The notes beneath the pieces were generated by a model. That model saw only the letters and a program-made list of their open reading frames with translations, was not told the DNA's origin and made no database searches. Shown in pieces: positions 1-6,281 of a stretch of 8,262 nucleotides of DNA. Both the position numbers and the translations under genes were made by a program. This stretch comes from C7867-001 sp035533615. GTDB taxonomy: Bacteria; Patescibacteriota; Minisyncoccia; Phycocordibacterales; Phycocordibacteraceae. Every line of letters starts with the position of its first letter. The stretch's first letter is position 1. The stretch lies in assembly GCA_035533615.1 (NCBI GenBank), contig DATLTM010000013.1:1-8262 (forward strand), read 5' to 3'.

Positions 1-640
1 TCTTTGCGAGCCCATCCTCAGTCTCTTGCGTTTTCAATTTGCGCACCTCGGCGGTATGCCGCGCGGCATCGGGGTCGACGTATGGAAACGCTAGATCTTC
101 GAGCTCGCTCTTCATTTTTCCCATGCCGAGTCGGTCGGCAATCGGCGCATAGATTTCCAGAGTTTCGAGCGCGATACGTCTGCGTTTATGTTCCGGAACG
201 TGCTTCAGGGTCTGCATGTTGTGGTAGCGATCGGCAAGCTTTACGATAAGAACGCGAATATCACTTGCCGTTGCGACAAGGAGTCGCCGAAGACTTTCGG
301 CATGGCGTTCTGCACCGCGATATTTGTGCGTGCCAAGCTTGGTCACGCCGTCGACGATAAAGAGCAGTTCTTTTCCGAATTCTTTCTCCATCTCGTCCCG
401 CGGGACGCGACCATCTTCGATCGCATCGTGGAGAAGACCCGCGGCGATAGTGGTCGCATCCATCCCATATTCAGCAAGCACCTTTGCCGTAGCTACCGCA
501 TGGACGAAATACGGTTCGCCCGAATAGCGGGTCTGGCCTTCGTGGGCCCTCTTTGAATATTCGTATGCTTTCTCCACGAAGGCGATATTCTCCGGCGAAG
601 CTTCTCCCATCTCGGCGATAATCTCCTTGACGGTTGTCAT
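1..640 (-). CDS. rel: RelA/SpoT-family (p)ppGpp hydrolase, N-terminal part (cut by window edge)
   Basis: This is the first 213 residues of a RelA/SpoT homologue. What is visible is the HD-type (p)ppGpp hydrolase domain, which removes pyrophosphate from the alarmone using a manganese ion. The substrate-loop motif is TRYSGEPYFVH (residues 37-47). The metal-binding HD pair is H71-D72 in GLLHDAIEDG, with H47 as a likely further ligand. The conserved LADRYHNMQTL block (135-145) supplies D137 and N141, and APIADRLGM (165-173) follows. All expected hydrolase residues are present, so this domain should be active. The synthetase, TGS and ACT domains would lie beyond base 1, so it is not possible to tell whether the enzyme is bifunctional. 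The ATG at 640 lies 14 nt after the topA stop and has no Shine-Dalgarno; the bases just upstream read GTGCTCCT. An extended -10 box ends 8 nt before the ATG, so it may have its own leaderless transcript as well as operon read-through. The family call is secure; the exact subfamily is not. Confidence 0.92.
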   Translation of the reverse strand, partial: MTTVKEIIAEMGEASPENIAFVEKAYEYSKRAHEGQTRYSGEPYFVHAVATAKVLAEYGMDATTIAAGLLHDAIEDGRVPRDEMEKEFGKELLFIVDGVTKLGTHKYRGAERHAESLRRLLVATASDIRVLIVKLADRYHNMQTLKHVPEHKRRRIALETLEIYAPIADRLGMGKMKSELEDLAFPYVDPDAARHTAEVRKLKTQETEDGLAK

Positions 641-648
641 AGGAGCAC

Positions 649-657
649 ACTATATCA
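649..657 (-). promoter_or_regulatory. Putative extended -10 promoter for rel, overlapping the topA stop codon
   Basis: On the minus strand the sequence TGATATAGT forms an extended -10 element (TGn followed by TATAGT, 5 of 6 matches to TATAAT). It ends 8 nt before the rel ATG at 640. The TGA is also the topA stop codon. I see no -35 at the right distance, which an extended -10 can tolerate. With usual spacing the transcript would begin at or within a base or two of the ATG, giving a leaderless mRNA. This is inferred from sequence only. Confidence 0.4.
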
Positions 658-3078
658 TTTCAAGTATTCCGCGGCTTTTTCCGGCGTGAGCAAATCGGCG
701 TTCGTTGTTTCAGGTATATAGATGCGCCGTAAGCCTTTTTTCAGAAAGAATCCCTGTTTTGACTTGTAGAGTACAAGCAATTTCCCGGTGCGCGGATGTT
801 TGCCGATTTCTTTTACAACTTCGACGCCCTTCGGCGGTTTTTTCGGCTCGGCGAGGAGCACAAGCGCTTCATCAAGCGTTATGGTGTAGGGATCGCCAAC
901 CTTCGCTTTAAGAGAGCGGAATTCTCCGTCGCTGCCGACGTATGGTCCGAAGCGGCCGGTTGAAGAGAATACGGACTTTCCGGTGGAAGGATGGTTTCCG
1001 AGCTCGCGCGGAAGCGAGAGATACTTGACCGCGTCGGCGAGTGTCACCTGTGTAGGATCAGTGCCGGCAGGGATGCTCGCGCGTTTTACTGCTTTTTTCG
1101 GTCGTCCGCGGCCTTTTTTCGCTGGTTTCCTTTCCTTGGCCCCCTTCTGGTTTTTTGTGCTTTCTACTTCCTGTTCATGCTTGCTCTTCATTTCTGGAAG
1201 AGCCATTTCTACATACGGTCCGAAGCGTCCAGTCTTTATGTAAATCGCGGCGCCAGTCTCAGGATGGACGCCAATGGGTTCGTCGCTCTTAAGTTCAGCG
1301 CCTTCTTCGGTTCGCGCGCCGAGACACCCTGGGTATTTTTTGCAGCTCATAAAAACACCGCCGCGGCTGAGCTTGAATTCCATTGGACCTCCGCAGAGCG
1401 GACAAGGGAACTCTTTCGGCGCGTCGCCGAGAGAAGTCGCCTTCGGGAGCTTGTCTTTCGCACGCACTGCTTTTTCGAACGGGCCATAGAACGAGGAGAG
1501 CGTTTCGCCGTAGCCGCGTTCGCCGCGCGCGATCTCGTCGAGCTCGTCTTCCATCTCGGCGGTGAAAGTGTCGCTCACGTATTTAGGAAAATTCTCTTCA
1601 AGCCAGCCCGAGACGACCATGCCGGTTGCAGTCGGTTTCAGCGAACGCCCTAGTTTATCGGCATATCCGCGATCGGTAATCGTCTTCATGATGGAGGCGT
1701 ACGTCGATGGTCGGCCGATGCCGCGTCTTTCAAGCTCTTTGATGAGGCCAGCCTCGGTATAGCGATTCGGCGGCTCGGTCTGTTTTTCTTCCGACGAGAG
1801 CGACAGAAGCATAAGCGATTCGTCCATCGCGAGTCTCGGCAGTTCTACATCTTCACCCCGTGCGGCCGTATCAAGCGCGAGCCAGCCCGGGAAGAGCATG
1901 CGGGAACCGTTTGCGGTGAAAATAGGGATTGCGGCGTCTGCCTTCGCCGTGACGTTCGTGCGCATGATTCGCGCGGCAGACATCTGCGATGCGAGAGCGC
2001 GCGTCCGAATGAGATCGTAGAGTTCTACCTCGTCGGGCGTTGCGCCGGCGCGCTTGTGAAAAGGGTCGGTCGGCCGTACGGCTTCGTGTGCTTCTTGCGC
2101 ATTTTTGCTCGTCGTCTTATACGTGCGCACTCGCAGATACTCTTTCCCAAATTCTTTCTCGACGACGGCCGCCATTTTCGCGACCGCTTCCGCTCCAAGA
2201 TTGACCGAGTCGGTGCGCATGTAGGTGATATGTCCTGCTTCGTAGAGTTTCTGCGCCGCGCGCATTGTTTTTGACGGAGCGAAACCGAGACGCGTTGACG
2301 CGGTTTGCTGAAGCGTAGAAGTGGTGAAGGGCGGCCGCGGATTGCGTTCCTCGGTCTTTTCTGTGACACCGGCGACGCACCATGCCGCGCTCCTGCCGTC
2401 CCGCACGATGCGTGCTGCCTCTTCTTTCGTTCCAGGCTGCTCCACACAGATCGTTGCGATGGTACCGTCCTTTGACTTAAAAAGTGCAGAAAGTACAAAA
2501 TATGTGGCGGGCATGAATGCCTTTATTTCGCGTTCACGCTCGGCAAGAATGCGAAGCGCTGGAGACTGCACCCGGCCAGCAGATAGACCATACCTCACCT
2601 TTTTCCAAATCAGGCCGGACAGGTCATATCCCACTATCCGATCGAGAACCCGACGGGCTTCTTGTGCCTGCCGCAAATGTTCATCAATGGCGCGCGGATG
2701 AGCGAGGGCCTCTTCAATCGCTTTTTTGGTAATCTCGTGAAAGACGACACGCTGTGGTTTTACAAGGCCGGCAACTTCTTTGATGTGCCAGGCGATTGCT
2801 TCACCTTCGCGATCAGGGTCGGTCGCAAGATAGATTTCGTCGGCTTTTGCTGCGGCGCGCTCTATCTTCTCTATCACGTCGCGCTTCTCAGCAGGAATGA
2901 CGTAGCGCGGAATAAAGCCGCCCTCGATATCGACGGCGTCTTTGTTCGATTTCGGCAGATCGCGGACATGTCCGACCGAAGCGAGGACGGTATAGTCCTT
3001 GCCCAGGTAGTGTCCTATCGTTCTCGCCTTTGTCGGCGATTCGACGATCAGTAATCGCTTGGTCATTCGTTCACTCAT
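655..3078 (-). CDS. topA: DNA topoisomerase I (type IA)
   Basis: An 807-residue type IA topoisomerase that relaxes negative supercoils by cutting and passing one DNA strand. The Toprim domain carries VESPTKART (12-20, with catalytic E13) and TDPDREGE (86-93, with D87, D89 and E91). GRVQSPAL lies at 168-175. The nucleophilic tyrosine is Y286 in ITYMRTDS, and the IGRPSTYASI block is at 454-463. The C-terminal part has one C4 zinc ribbon (C559, C562, C579, C585) followed by topoisomerase C-terminal repeats with a GRFGPYV signature near 617-623 and 708-714, and a degenerate copy near 758-789. Between the repeats is a lysine-rich linker (about 641-668) with an AT-hook-like GRGRP core at 656-660. 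Length is normal for the family. The longest start is given, but M5 (base 3066) places the VESP motif at the same distance from the N-terminus as in well-known TopA proteins and may be the true start. It follows the EEP gene by 31 nt and precedes rel by 14 nt. Confidence 0.97.
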   Translation of the reverse strand: MSERMTKRLLIVESPTKARTIGHYLGKDYTVLASVGHVRDLPKSNKDAVDIEGGFIPRYVIPAEKRDVIEKIERAAAKADEIYLATDPDREGEAIAWHIKEVAGLVKPQRVVFHEITKKAIEEALAHPRAIDEHLRQAQEARRVLDRIVGYDLSGLIWKKVRYGLSAGRVQSPALRILAEREREIKAFMPATYFVLSALFKSKDGTIATICVEQPGTKEEAARIVRDGRSAAWCVAGVTEKTEERNPRPPFTTSTLQQTASTRLGFAPSKTMRAAQKLYEAGHITYMRTDSVNLGAEAVAKMAAVVEKEFGKEYLRVRTYKTTSKNAQEAHEAVRPTDPFHKRAGATPDEVELYDLIRTRALASQMSAARIMRTNVTAKADAAIPIFTANGSRMLFPGWLALDTAARGEDVELPRLAMDESLMLLSLSSEEKQTEPPNRYTEAGLIKELERRGIGRPSTYASIMKTITDRGYADKLGRSLKPTATGMVVSGWLEENFPKYVSDTFTAEMEDELDEIARGERGYGETLSSFYGPFEKAVRAKDKLPKATSLGDAPKEFPCPLCGGPMEFKLSRGGVFMSCKKYPGCLGARTEEGAELKSDEPIGVHPETGAAIYIKTGRFGPYVEMALPEMKSKHEQEVESTKNQKGAKERKPAKKGRGRPKKAVKRASIPAGTDPTQVTLADAVKYLSLPRELGNHPSTGKSVFSSTGRFGPYVGSDGEFRSLKAKVGDPYTITLDEALVLLAEPKKPPKGVEVVKEIGKHPRTGKLLVLYKSKQGFFLKKGLRRIYIPETTNADLLTPEKAAEYLK

Positions 3079-3103
3079 AGCGCGTCTGCCTCTATATGGT
3101 CAA
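3074..3103 (-). promoter_or_regulatory. Possible internal promoter in front of topA
   Basis: On the minus strand TTGACC (3103-3098, 5 of 6 to the -35 consensus) is followed after 18 nt by TATGAG (3079-3074, 4 of 6 to the -10). The -10 overlaps the first topA ATG and ends 7 nt before the second in-frame ATG at 3066. That is close to the layout seen before rel, serS and dnaX, and it would make a leaderless message starting at codon 5. The match is moderate and could be chance. Confidence 0.25.
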
Positions 3104-3109
3104 GTCCGG

Positions 3110-3886
3110 CTATTCGATTTCTACTCGTATCGGATGATGGTCGGAACCGATACGGTCAGGAAGAACTGCGGCGTTTTTGATCGAGAATGAGCGGGAAACG
3201 AGTATGTGGTCGAGTTGCGATTGCGAAAGCGGGTGTGTGTTCTCCCCTAAAAGAGGATTTATTAATTCGTGCTCGACAAAGTGCTCTTCGATATGCTTAC
3301 GTTCGCGGTTATAGAGCACAACATCGTGCAGGTTGCCGCCGAGTATCCAATTGAGCGGTGTGATATGTGGCCGCTGGAGCGTATTGAAGTCACCGCAGAC
3401 GATTGAGGGTCGTGAGGGATCGCGTTCTGCCATCGCAATCTCGAATTCTTTTAGACGCCAGGCAGGACGTGCGAGCACGAGATGAAGGTTGAAAACGCGT
3501 ATAGGCGTTCCATTTAGGGTTATATCGGCATAGAGTCCGCCGCGATTGCGTGTCCTGCTGAAGAATCGAGACGGCATAAGACGCACGAAAAGACGCGCGC
3601 GAAGCGGAAGGAGTTCCCAATACTCGGGGAATGGTATTTCTCCTTGCGCAGTTATTGGATGTCTAGAGAGTATGACGGCATAGTTGTGCTCCGCGACATC
3701 TTTCGAAAGAAGCCGTTCAACGTCCATGCGAAAGGCACTGTGGCAGGGGAGTGTTTGCAGCCGTTTTAGAAATGCCTCGGGAACTTCTTGGAGGCAAAAA
3801 ATATCGAAGTCGCTCTGCGCAATGAAATTAAATACGCGATCTTGTTCGCGATTGCGGTAAAGCATGTTCCAGGAATAGATTTTCAT
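3110..3886 (-). CDS. Endonuclease/exonuclease/phosphatase (EEP) family hydrolase
   Basis: A 258-residue metal-dependent phosphoesterase of the EEP (DNase I / exonuclease III / inositol phosphatase) fold. The family's catalytic set is complete and in order: N7 in YSWNML, E34 in LQEVP, H135 in FNLHL, D166 and N168 in CGDFNT, D226 in QLDHILVS, and D249-H250 in GSDHHPI. There is no signal peptide or membrane segment, so it is probably cytosolic. The family acts on DNA, RNA, phosphoinositides and other phosphoesters. Nothing in the sequence fixes the substrate, though the position just before topA makes a nucleic-acid role reasonable. It starts 3 nt after the TAA of the small upstream gene and has no Shine-Dalgarno, which suggests translational coupling or leaderless-type initiation habits. 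Family assignment is secure; specific function is unknown. Confidence 0.9.
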   Translation of the reverse strand: MKIYSWNMLYRNREQDRVFNFIAQSDFDIFCLQEVPEAFLKRLQTLPCHSAFRMDVERLLSKDVAEHNYAVILSRHPITAQGEIPFPEYWELLPLRARLFVRLMPSRFFSRTRNRGGLYADITLNGTPIRVFNLHLVLARPAWRLKEFEIAMAERDPSRPSIVCGDFNTLQRPHITPLNWILGGNLHDVVLYNRERKHIEEHFVEHELINPLLGENTHPLSQSQLDHILVSRSFSIKNAAVLPDRIGSDHHPIRVEIE

Positions 3887-3889
3887 GTG

Positions 3890-4189
3890 TTATACGCGGT
3901 ACTGCGCGCTGGATTCTTCTTTGGCGAGATCGCGCAATTTAAGAGCGATGAGGGTGATAAGCAAATCGCCCGCGACGCCCTTAGTGTCGCGGAGTATCTC
4001 ATCCCGCATCTTCGGTTTCTCAAACATATTCCAGATAACAAGCTCGATGTCCTCAAGGTCGCTCGGCGTATACGCTGTATCCGTTTCGGCGGCTGCAGTA
4101 TCTTGAACAGTTGCGTCGGCCAGTCTGTGCGTTTCAGTTCGCGTATCTCCATCTCTGCAGTATACTAGGAAGATATGCTTGACATACAT
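3890..4189 (-). CDS. Small acidic hypothetical protein, start uncertain
   Basis: I do not recognise this gene. The last ~60 codons look genuinely coding: the translation is helical and acid/base balanced (for example ELVIWNMFEKPKMRDEIL and LLITLIALKLRDLAKEE) with GC-rich third positions. It ends 3 nt before the EEP start. The N-terminal ~30 residues are rich in Thr, Ala and Asp and look like a flexible tail. The start is unclear. The nearest in-frame ATG is at 4189, which lies inside the divergent serS gene and upstream of the best promoter. The open frame extends further up to 4399, but that part is antisense to serS. The ATG best placed for the promoter is at 4152, but it is in another frame, whose product ends at 3883 with an ATGA overlap on the EEP start and looks Arg/Ser-rich and spurious. 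No membrane segment or known motif is visible. An assembly indel, a real frameshift or a non-ATG start are all possible. Confidence 0.55.
   Translation of the reverse strand: MYVKHIFLVYCRDGDTRTETHRLADATVQDTAAAETDTAYTPSDLEDIELVIWNMFEKPKMRDEILRDTKGVAGDLLITLIALKLRDLAKEESSAQYRV
4159..4164 (-). promoter_or_regulatory. -10 element for the leftward operon
   Basis: The minus strand reads TATACT at 4164-4159, 5 of 6 matches to the -10 consensus, inside the palindrome GTATAC shared with the serS promoter. It is followed after 6 nt by an ATG at 4152. That ATG is out of frame with the convincing downstream coding sequence. No clear -35 is visible upstream (GTATGT at 17 nt). Confidence 0.4.
4161..4166 (+). 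promoter_or_regulatory. -10 element for serS
   Basis: The plus strand reads TATACT, 5 of 6 matches to TATAAT, ending 8 nt before the serS ATG. The corresponding -35 position (4138-4143, TTCGCG) matches poorly. Normal -10 to +1 spacing would start the transcript at or within one or two bases of the ATG, so the mRNA would be leaderless. Confidence 0.5.
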
Positions 4190-5443
4190 TTTATCCGGGA
4201 GAATATCGATATTATAAAAGCTGGCGCGGCAAAGAAACATATCGAGGTCGACATCGATCGGCTCATCGCCGTGGACGATGAGCGCAGGCTTTTGCGGCAG
4301 GAACTCGACACGAAGCGTGCGGAACAGAACCGGCGGAGCAATGAAATTCAGCTCGCAAAGGACAAAGAGAGAGAAAAAATTATCGAACAGATGCAGCACC
4401 TGAAAGCCGGTATGGCCGAGACAGGGGAGCGGCTGAAAGAAGTAATGGTCGAATGGCAGACCCTGATGCTCACGGTTCCGAACATTCCGGATATGTCAGT
4501 CCCTGATGGAGAAAGTGATGTCGATAATCTAGAGATAAAAAAATGGGGAAAACCGACGGAATTCTCGTTCATGCCGAAAGATCACGTTGAACTTATGACG
4601 GCGCTCGATATGGCCGATTTCGAGCGCGGCGTGAAGGTCGCCGGCTTTCGCGGGTACTTCCTCAAGGGCGACGGTGTTCTACTCGCGAATGCCGTATGGC
4701 AATTGGCGCTCAAGCATTTTGGTGCGAAAGGAATGACGCTTATGAGCGTGCCGAGCCTCGTGCGGCGCGAGCCATTTATGGGCACTGGGTACTTGCCGCA
4801 AGGCGAAGAGGATTTGTACAAGACACAAGACGGTGAATACCTCGCAGGCACTGGTGAGGTTGCGACAATGGGGTACTACATGGATGAGACTCTAGATATG
4901 AGCGCGTTTCCCGTGAAGTTTCTCGCATTTTCTCCCTGTTTTCGTCGCGAAGCGGGGGCGCACGGTAAGGATGTGCGCGGTCTCATCCGCGTGCACGAGT
5001 TTTTCAAATGGGAGCAGGTCGTGCTCTGCAAGGCGGAGCACGGCGAGTCCGTCCGCATGCACGAGTGGCTCAACCGCAATACCGAGGAATTCATAGAGAT
5101 TTTGAATATTCCATACCATACGGTCGCAAATTGCGGCGGTGATTTGGGATTGGGGCAAGTGAAGAAATACGACATCGAGCTCTGGGTGCCGGGAGAGAAG
5201 AAATACCGCGAGATAAGTTCGGCTTCCTACTTCCATGATTTCCAGACGCGCCGGCTCAACATCCGTTATCGTGACGTCGAAGGGAATATGCGTTTTCCGC
5301 ATTCTCTGAATTCCACCGCGATACCGACGCCGCGTATTCTGGTCTCCATCGTCGAGAACTACCAGCAGGCCGACGGCACGATTAAAGTGCCCGAGGCCTT
5401 GGTGTCGTATGTCGGAAAGTCGGTCATCGGTGCTGCAAGGTAG
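4175..5443 (+). CDS. serS: Seryl-tRNA synthetase
   Basis: A 422-residue class II aminoacyl-tRNA synthetase that charges tRNA-Ser (and tRNA-Sec where present) with serine in the cytoplasm. The N-terminal tRNA-binding arm is a long charged coiled coil (about residues 28-98), ending at the conserved VPNIP (101-105). The serine-pocket TxE motif is TGE at 226-228. Motif 2 is FSPCFRREAGAHGKDVRGL (252-270), leading into IRVHEFFKWEQ. EISSASYFHDFQTRRLNIRYR is the usual block before motif 3 (346-366). Motif 3 is LNSTAIPTPRILVSIVEN (378-395); it keeps the class II arginine (R387) and resembles the Thermus-type NxTAxATPRIL form rather than the E. coli NGSGLAVGR form. Length is normal. The ATG at 4175 has no real Shine-Dalgarno; the promoter geometry supports leaderless translation. 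The gene overlaps the next one by 35 nt. Confidence 0.97.
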   Translation: MLDIHFIRENIDIIKAGAAKKHIEVDIDRLIAVDDERRLLRQELDTKRAEQNRRSNEIQLAKDKEREKIIEQMQHLKAGMAETGERLKEVMVEWQTLMLTVPNIPDMSVPDGESDVDNLEIKKWGKPTEFSFMPKDHVELMTALDMADFERGVKVAGFRGYFLKGDGVLLANAVWQLALKHFGAKGMTLMSVPSLVRREPFMGTGYLPQGEEDLYKTQDGEYLAGTGEVATMGYYMDETLDMSAFPVKFLAFSPCFRREAGAHGKDVRGLIRVHEFFKWEQVVLCKAEHGESVRMHEWLNRNTEEFIEILNIPYHTVANCGGDLGLGQVKKYDIELWVPGEKKYREISSASYFHDFQTRRLNIRYRDVEGNMRFPHSLNSTAIPTPRILVSIVENYQQADGTIKVPEALVSYVGKSVIGAAR

Positions 5444-6257
5444 CGCACGGCTTGCGCGGCGGCGGCGGCGCAGCCACCGCCGGACGCTCATTGCACTCTG
5501 TGCCCTCCTTCTCATACTCTGCGTGAGCGTCATCATCGAGCTTCGACAGAGCGCGGTGCGCATCCAGCATGTCGTGGTGTATGGTGCGAACCAATCATTT
5601 GCCGCAATCGCGCTTGAGGCGATGCAAGGAAATTATTTCGGTATCATCCCGCGTGACTCGACGTTCTTTTTCTCCGCTTCAGACATCCGCACAGATATTA
5701 TGAAGGCGTATCCGGACATCGCTGCGGTGGCACTCTTTCGGAATGGGTTCACTGGCCTCTCTATCAAGATAGACGAACGGATTCCGGTCGCGCGGTGGTG
5801 CGGTGCGCCGCCCGTCTCACCTGGTAGTTTCGCCACGAGCACTCCACTCGGCGACTGTTATCTTTTCGATGCAAACGGATTCGTGTATGCAACGAGTTCG
5901 CCGAAGACTCCGCAGCCGATAAATTCTTTCGTTGTGTACGAACTCCCCGCAAGCGCCGGCGAACCTATCGGATCGACGCTTCCAAACGCATCGGAGTTTC
6001 CCGCGGCGTTTGATTTTGCGCGAAAGCTCGACACCTTTGGTTCGCCGGCCATCTCGGTTGTTTTCAATGGCGACGAAGTGGACGACTATCTCGCGAGCGG
6101 GACGAGTATAATGTACGTGCTCGGTGATGAACAGAACGCTTTTGCAGCTCTTTCCTCCGCGCAAAGCGACTTCAACCTCGCGGATGGCTCCGTTGACTAT
6201 GTCGATCTTCGCTTTGACGGCAAGATATATCTCAAGAAGACACAATCGTCTAAATAG
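5409..6257 (+). CDS. ftsQ: FtsQ-like POTRA-domain cell-division protein
   Basis: A 282-residue bitopic membrane protein. Residues 1-25 are strongly basic (RRRRRSHRR), followed by one transmembrane helix (about 26-44, LIALCALLLILCVSVIIEL), giving an inside-to-outside topology. A POTRA-like segment follows (about 50-125; RIQHVVVYG, then a conserved block ending LSIKIDERIPVARW). After it comes a beta-domain signature YLFDANGFVY (151-160) and a C-terminal YVDLRFDGKIYLKK typical of FtsQ/DivIB. In the family this protein links early and late divisome components; that role is inferred. The extracytoplasmic part has just two cysteines, C131 and C150, which may pair. The chosen ATG overlaps the end of serS by 35 nt; an in-frame GTG at 5430 would cut this to 14 nt. 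Neither has a Shine-Dalgarno, so translation probably depends on serS. The family is fairly sure from the overall pattern, though sequence identity to model FtsQ looks low. Confidence 0.75.
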   Translation: MSESRSSVLQGSARLARRRRRSHRRTLIALCALLLILCVSVIIELRQSAVRIQHVVVYGANQSFAAIALEAMQGNYFGIIPRDSTFFFSASDIRTDIMKAYPDIAAVALFRNGFTGLSIKIDERIPVARWCGAPPVSPGSFATSTPLGDCYLFDANGFVYATSSPKTPQPINSFVVYELPASAGEPIGSTLPNASEFPAAFDFARKLDTFGSPAISVVFNGDEVDDYLASGTSIMYVLGDEQNAFAALSSAQSDFNLADGSVDYVDLRFDGKIYLKKTQSSK

Positions 6258-6281
6258 CCGGAGAGATGGTAGTGTGGCCGA

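Noticed and set aside
991..1653. 220-codon plus-strand ORF antisense to topA
   Set aside because: It lies wholly opposite a well-conserved topA region. Its translation is rich in Arg, Phe and Ala with no motif, as expected of a shadow frame in GC-rich DNA.
3883..4152. 89-codon minus-strand ORF with ATGA overlap on the EEP start
   Set aside because: Its promoter-proximal ATG and the overlap are attractive, but most of the product is Arg/Ser/Cys/Pro-rich. The alternative frame ending at 3890 gives a far more protein-like sequence, so I kept this only as a frameshift clue.
5306..5358. SerRS motif 3 lacks the E. coli-type NGSGLAVGR sequence
   Set aside because: NSTAIPTPRIL keeps the class II arginine and resembles the Thermus-type motif as I recall it, so it is a known variant and not a defect.
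4892..5563. 223-codon minus-strand ORF antisense to serS and the start of the ftsQ-like gene
   Set aside because: No motif or start signal; it covers the conserved SerRS motifs on the other strand, so it is a shadow.
6107..6112. Perfect TATAAT inside the ftsQ-like gene
   Set aside because: No -35 at the proper distance and no gene start nearby. It encodes part of Ser-Ile-Met and is probably chance.
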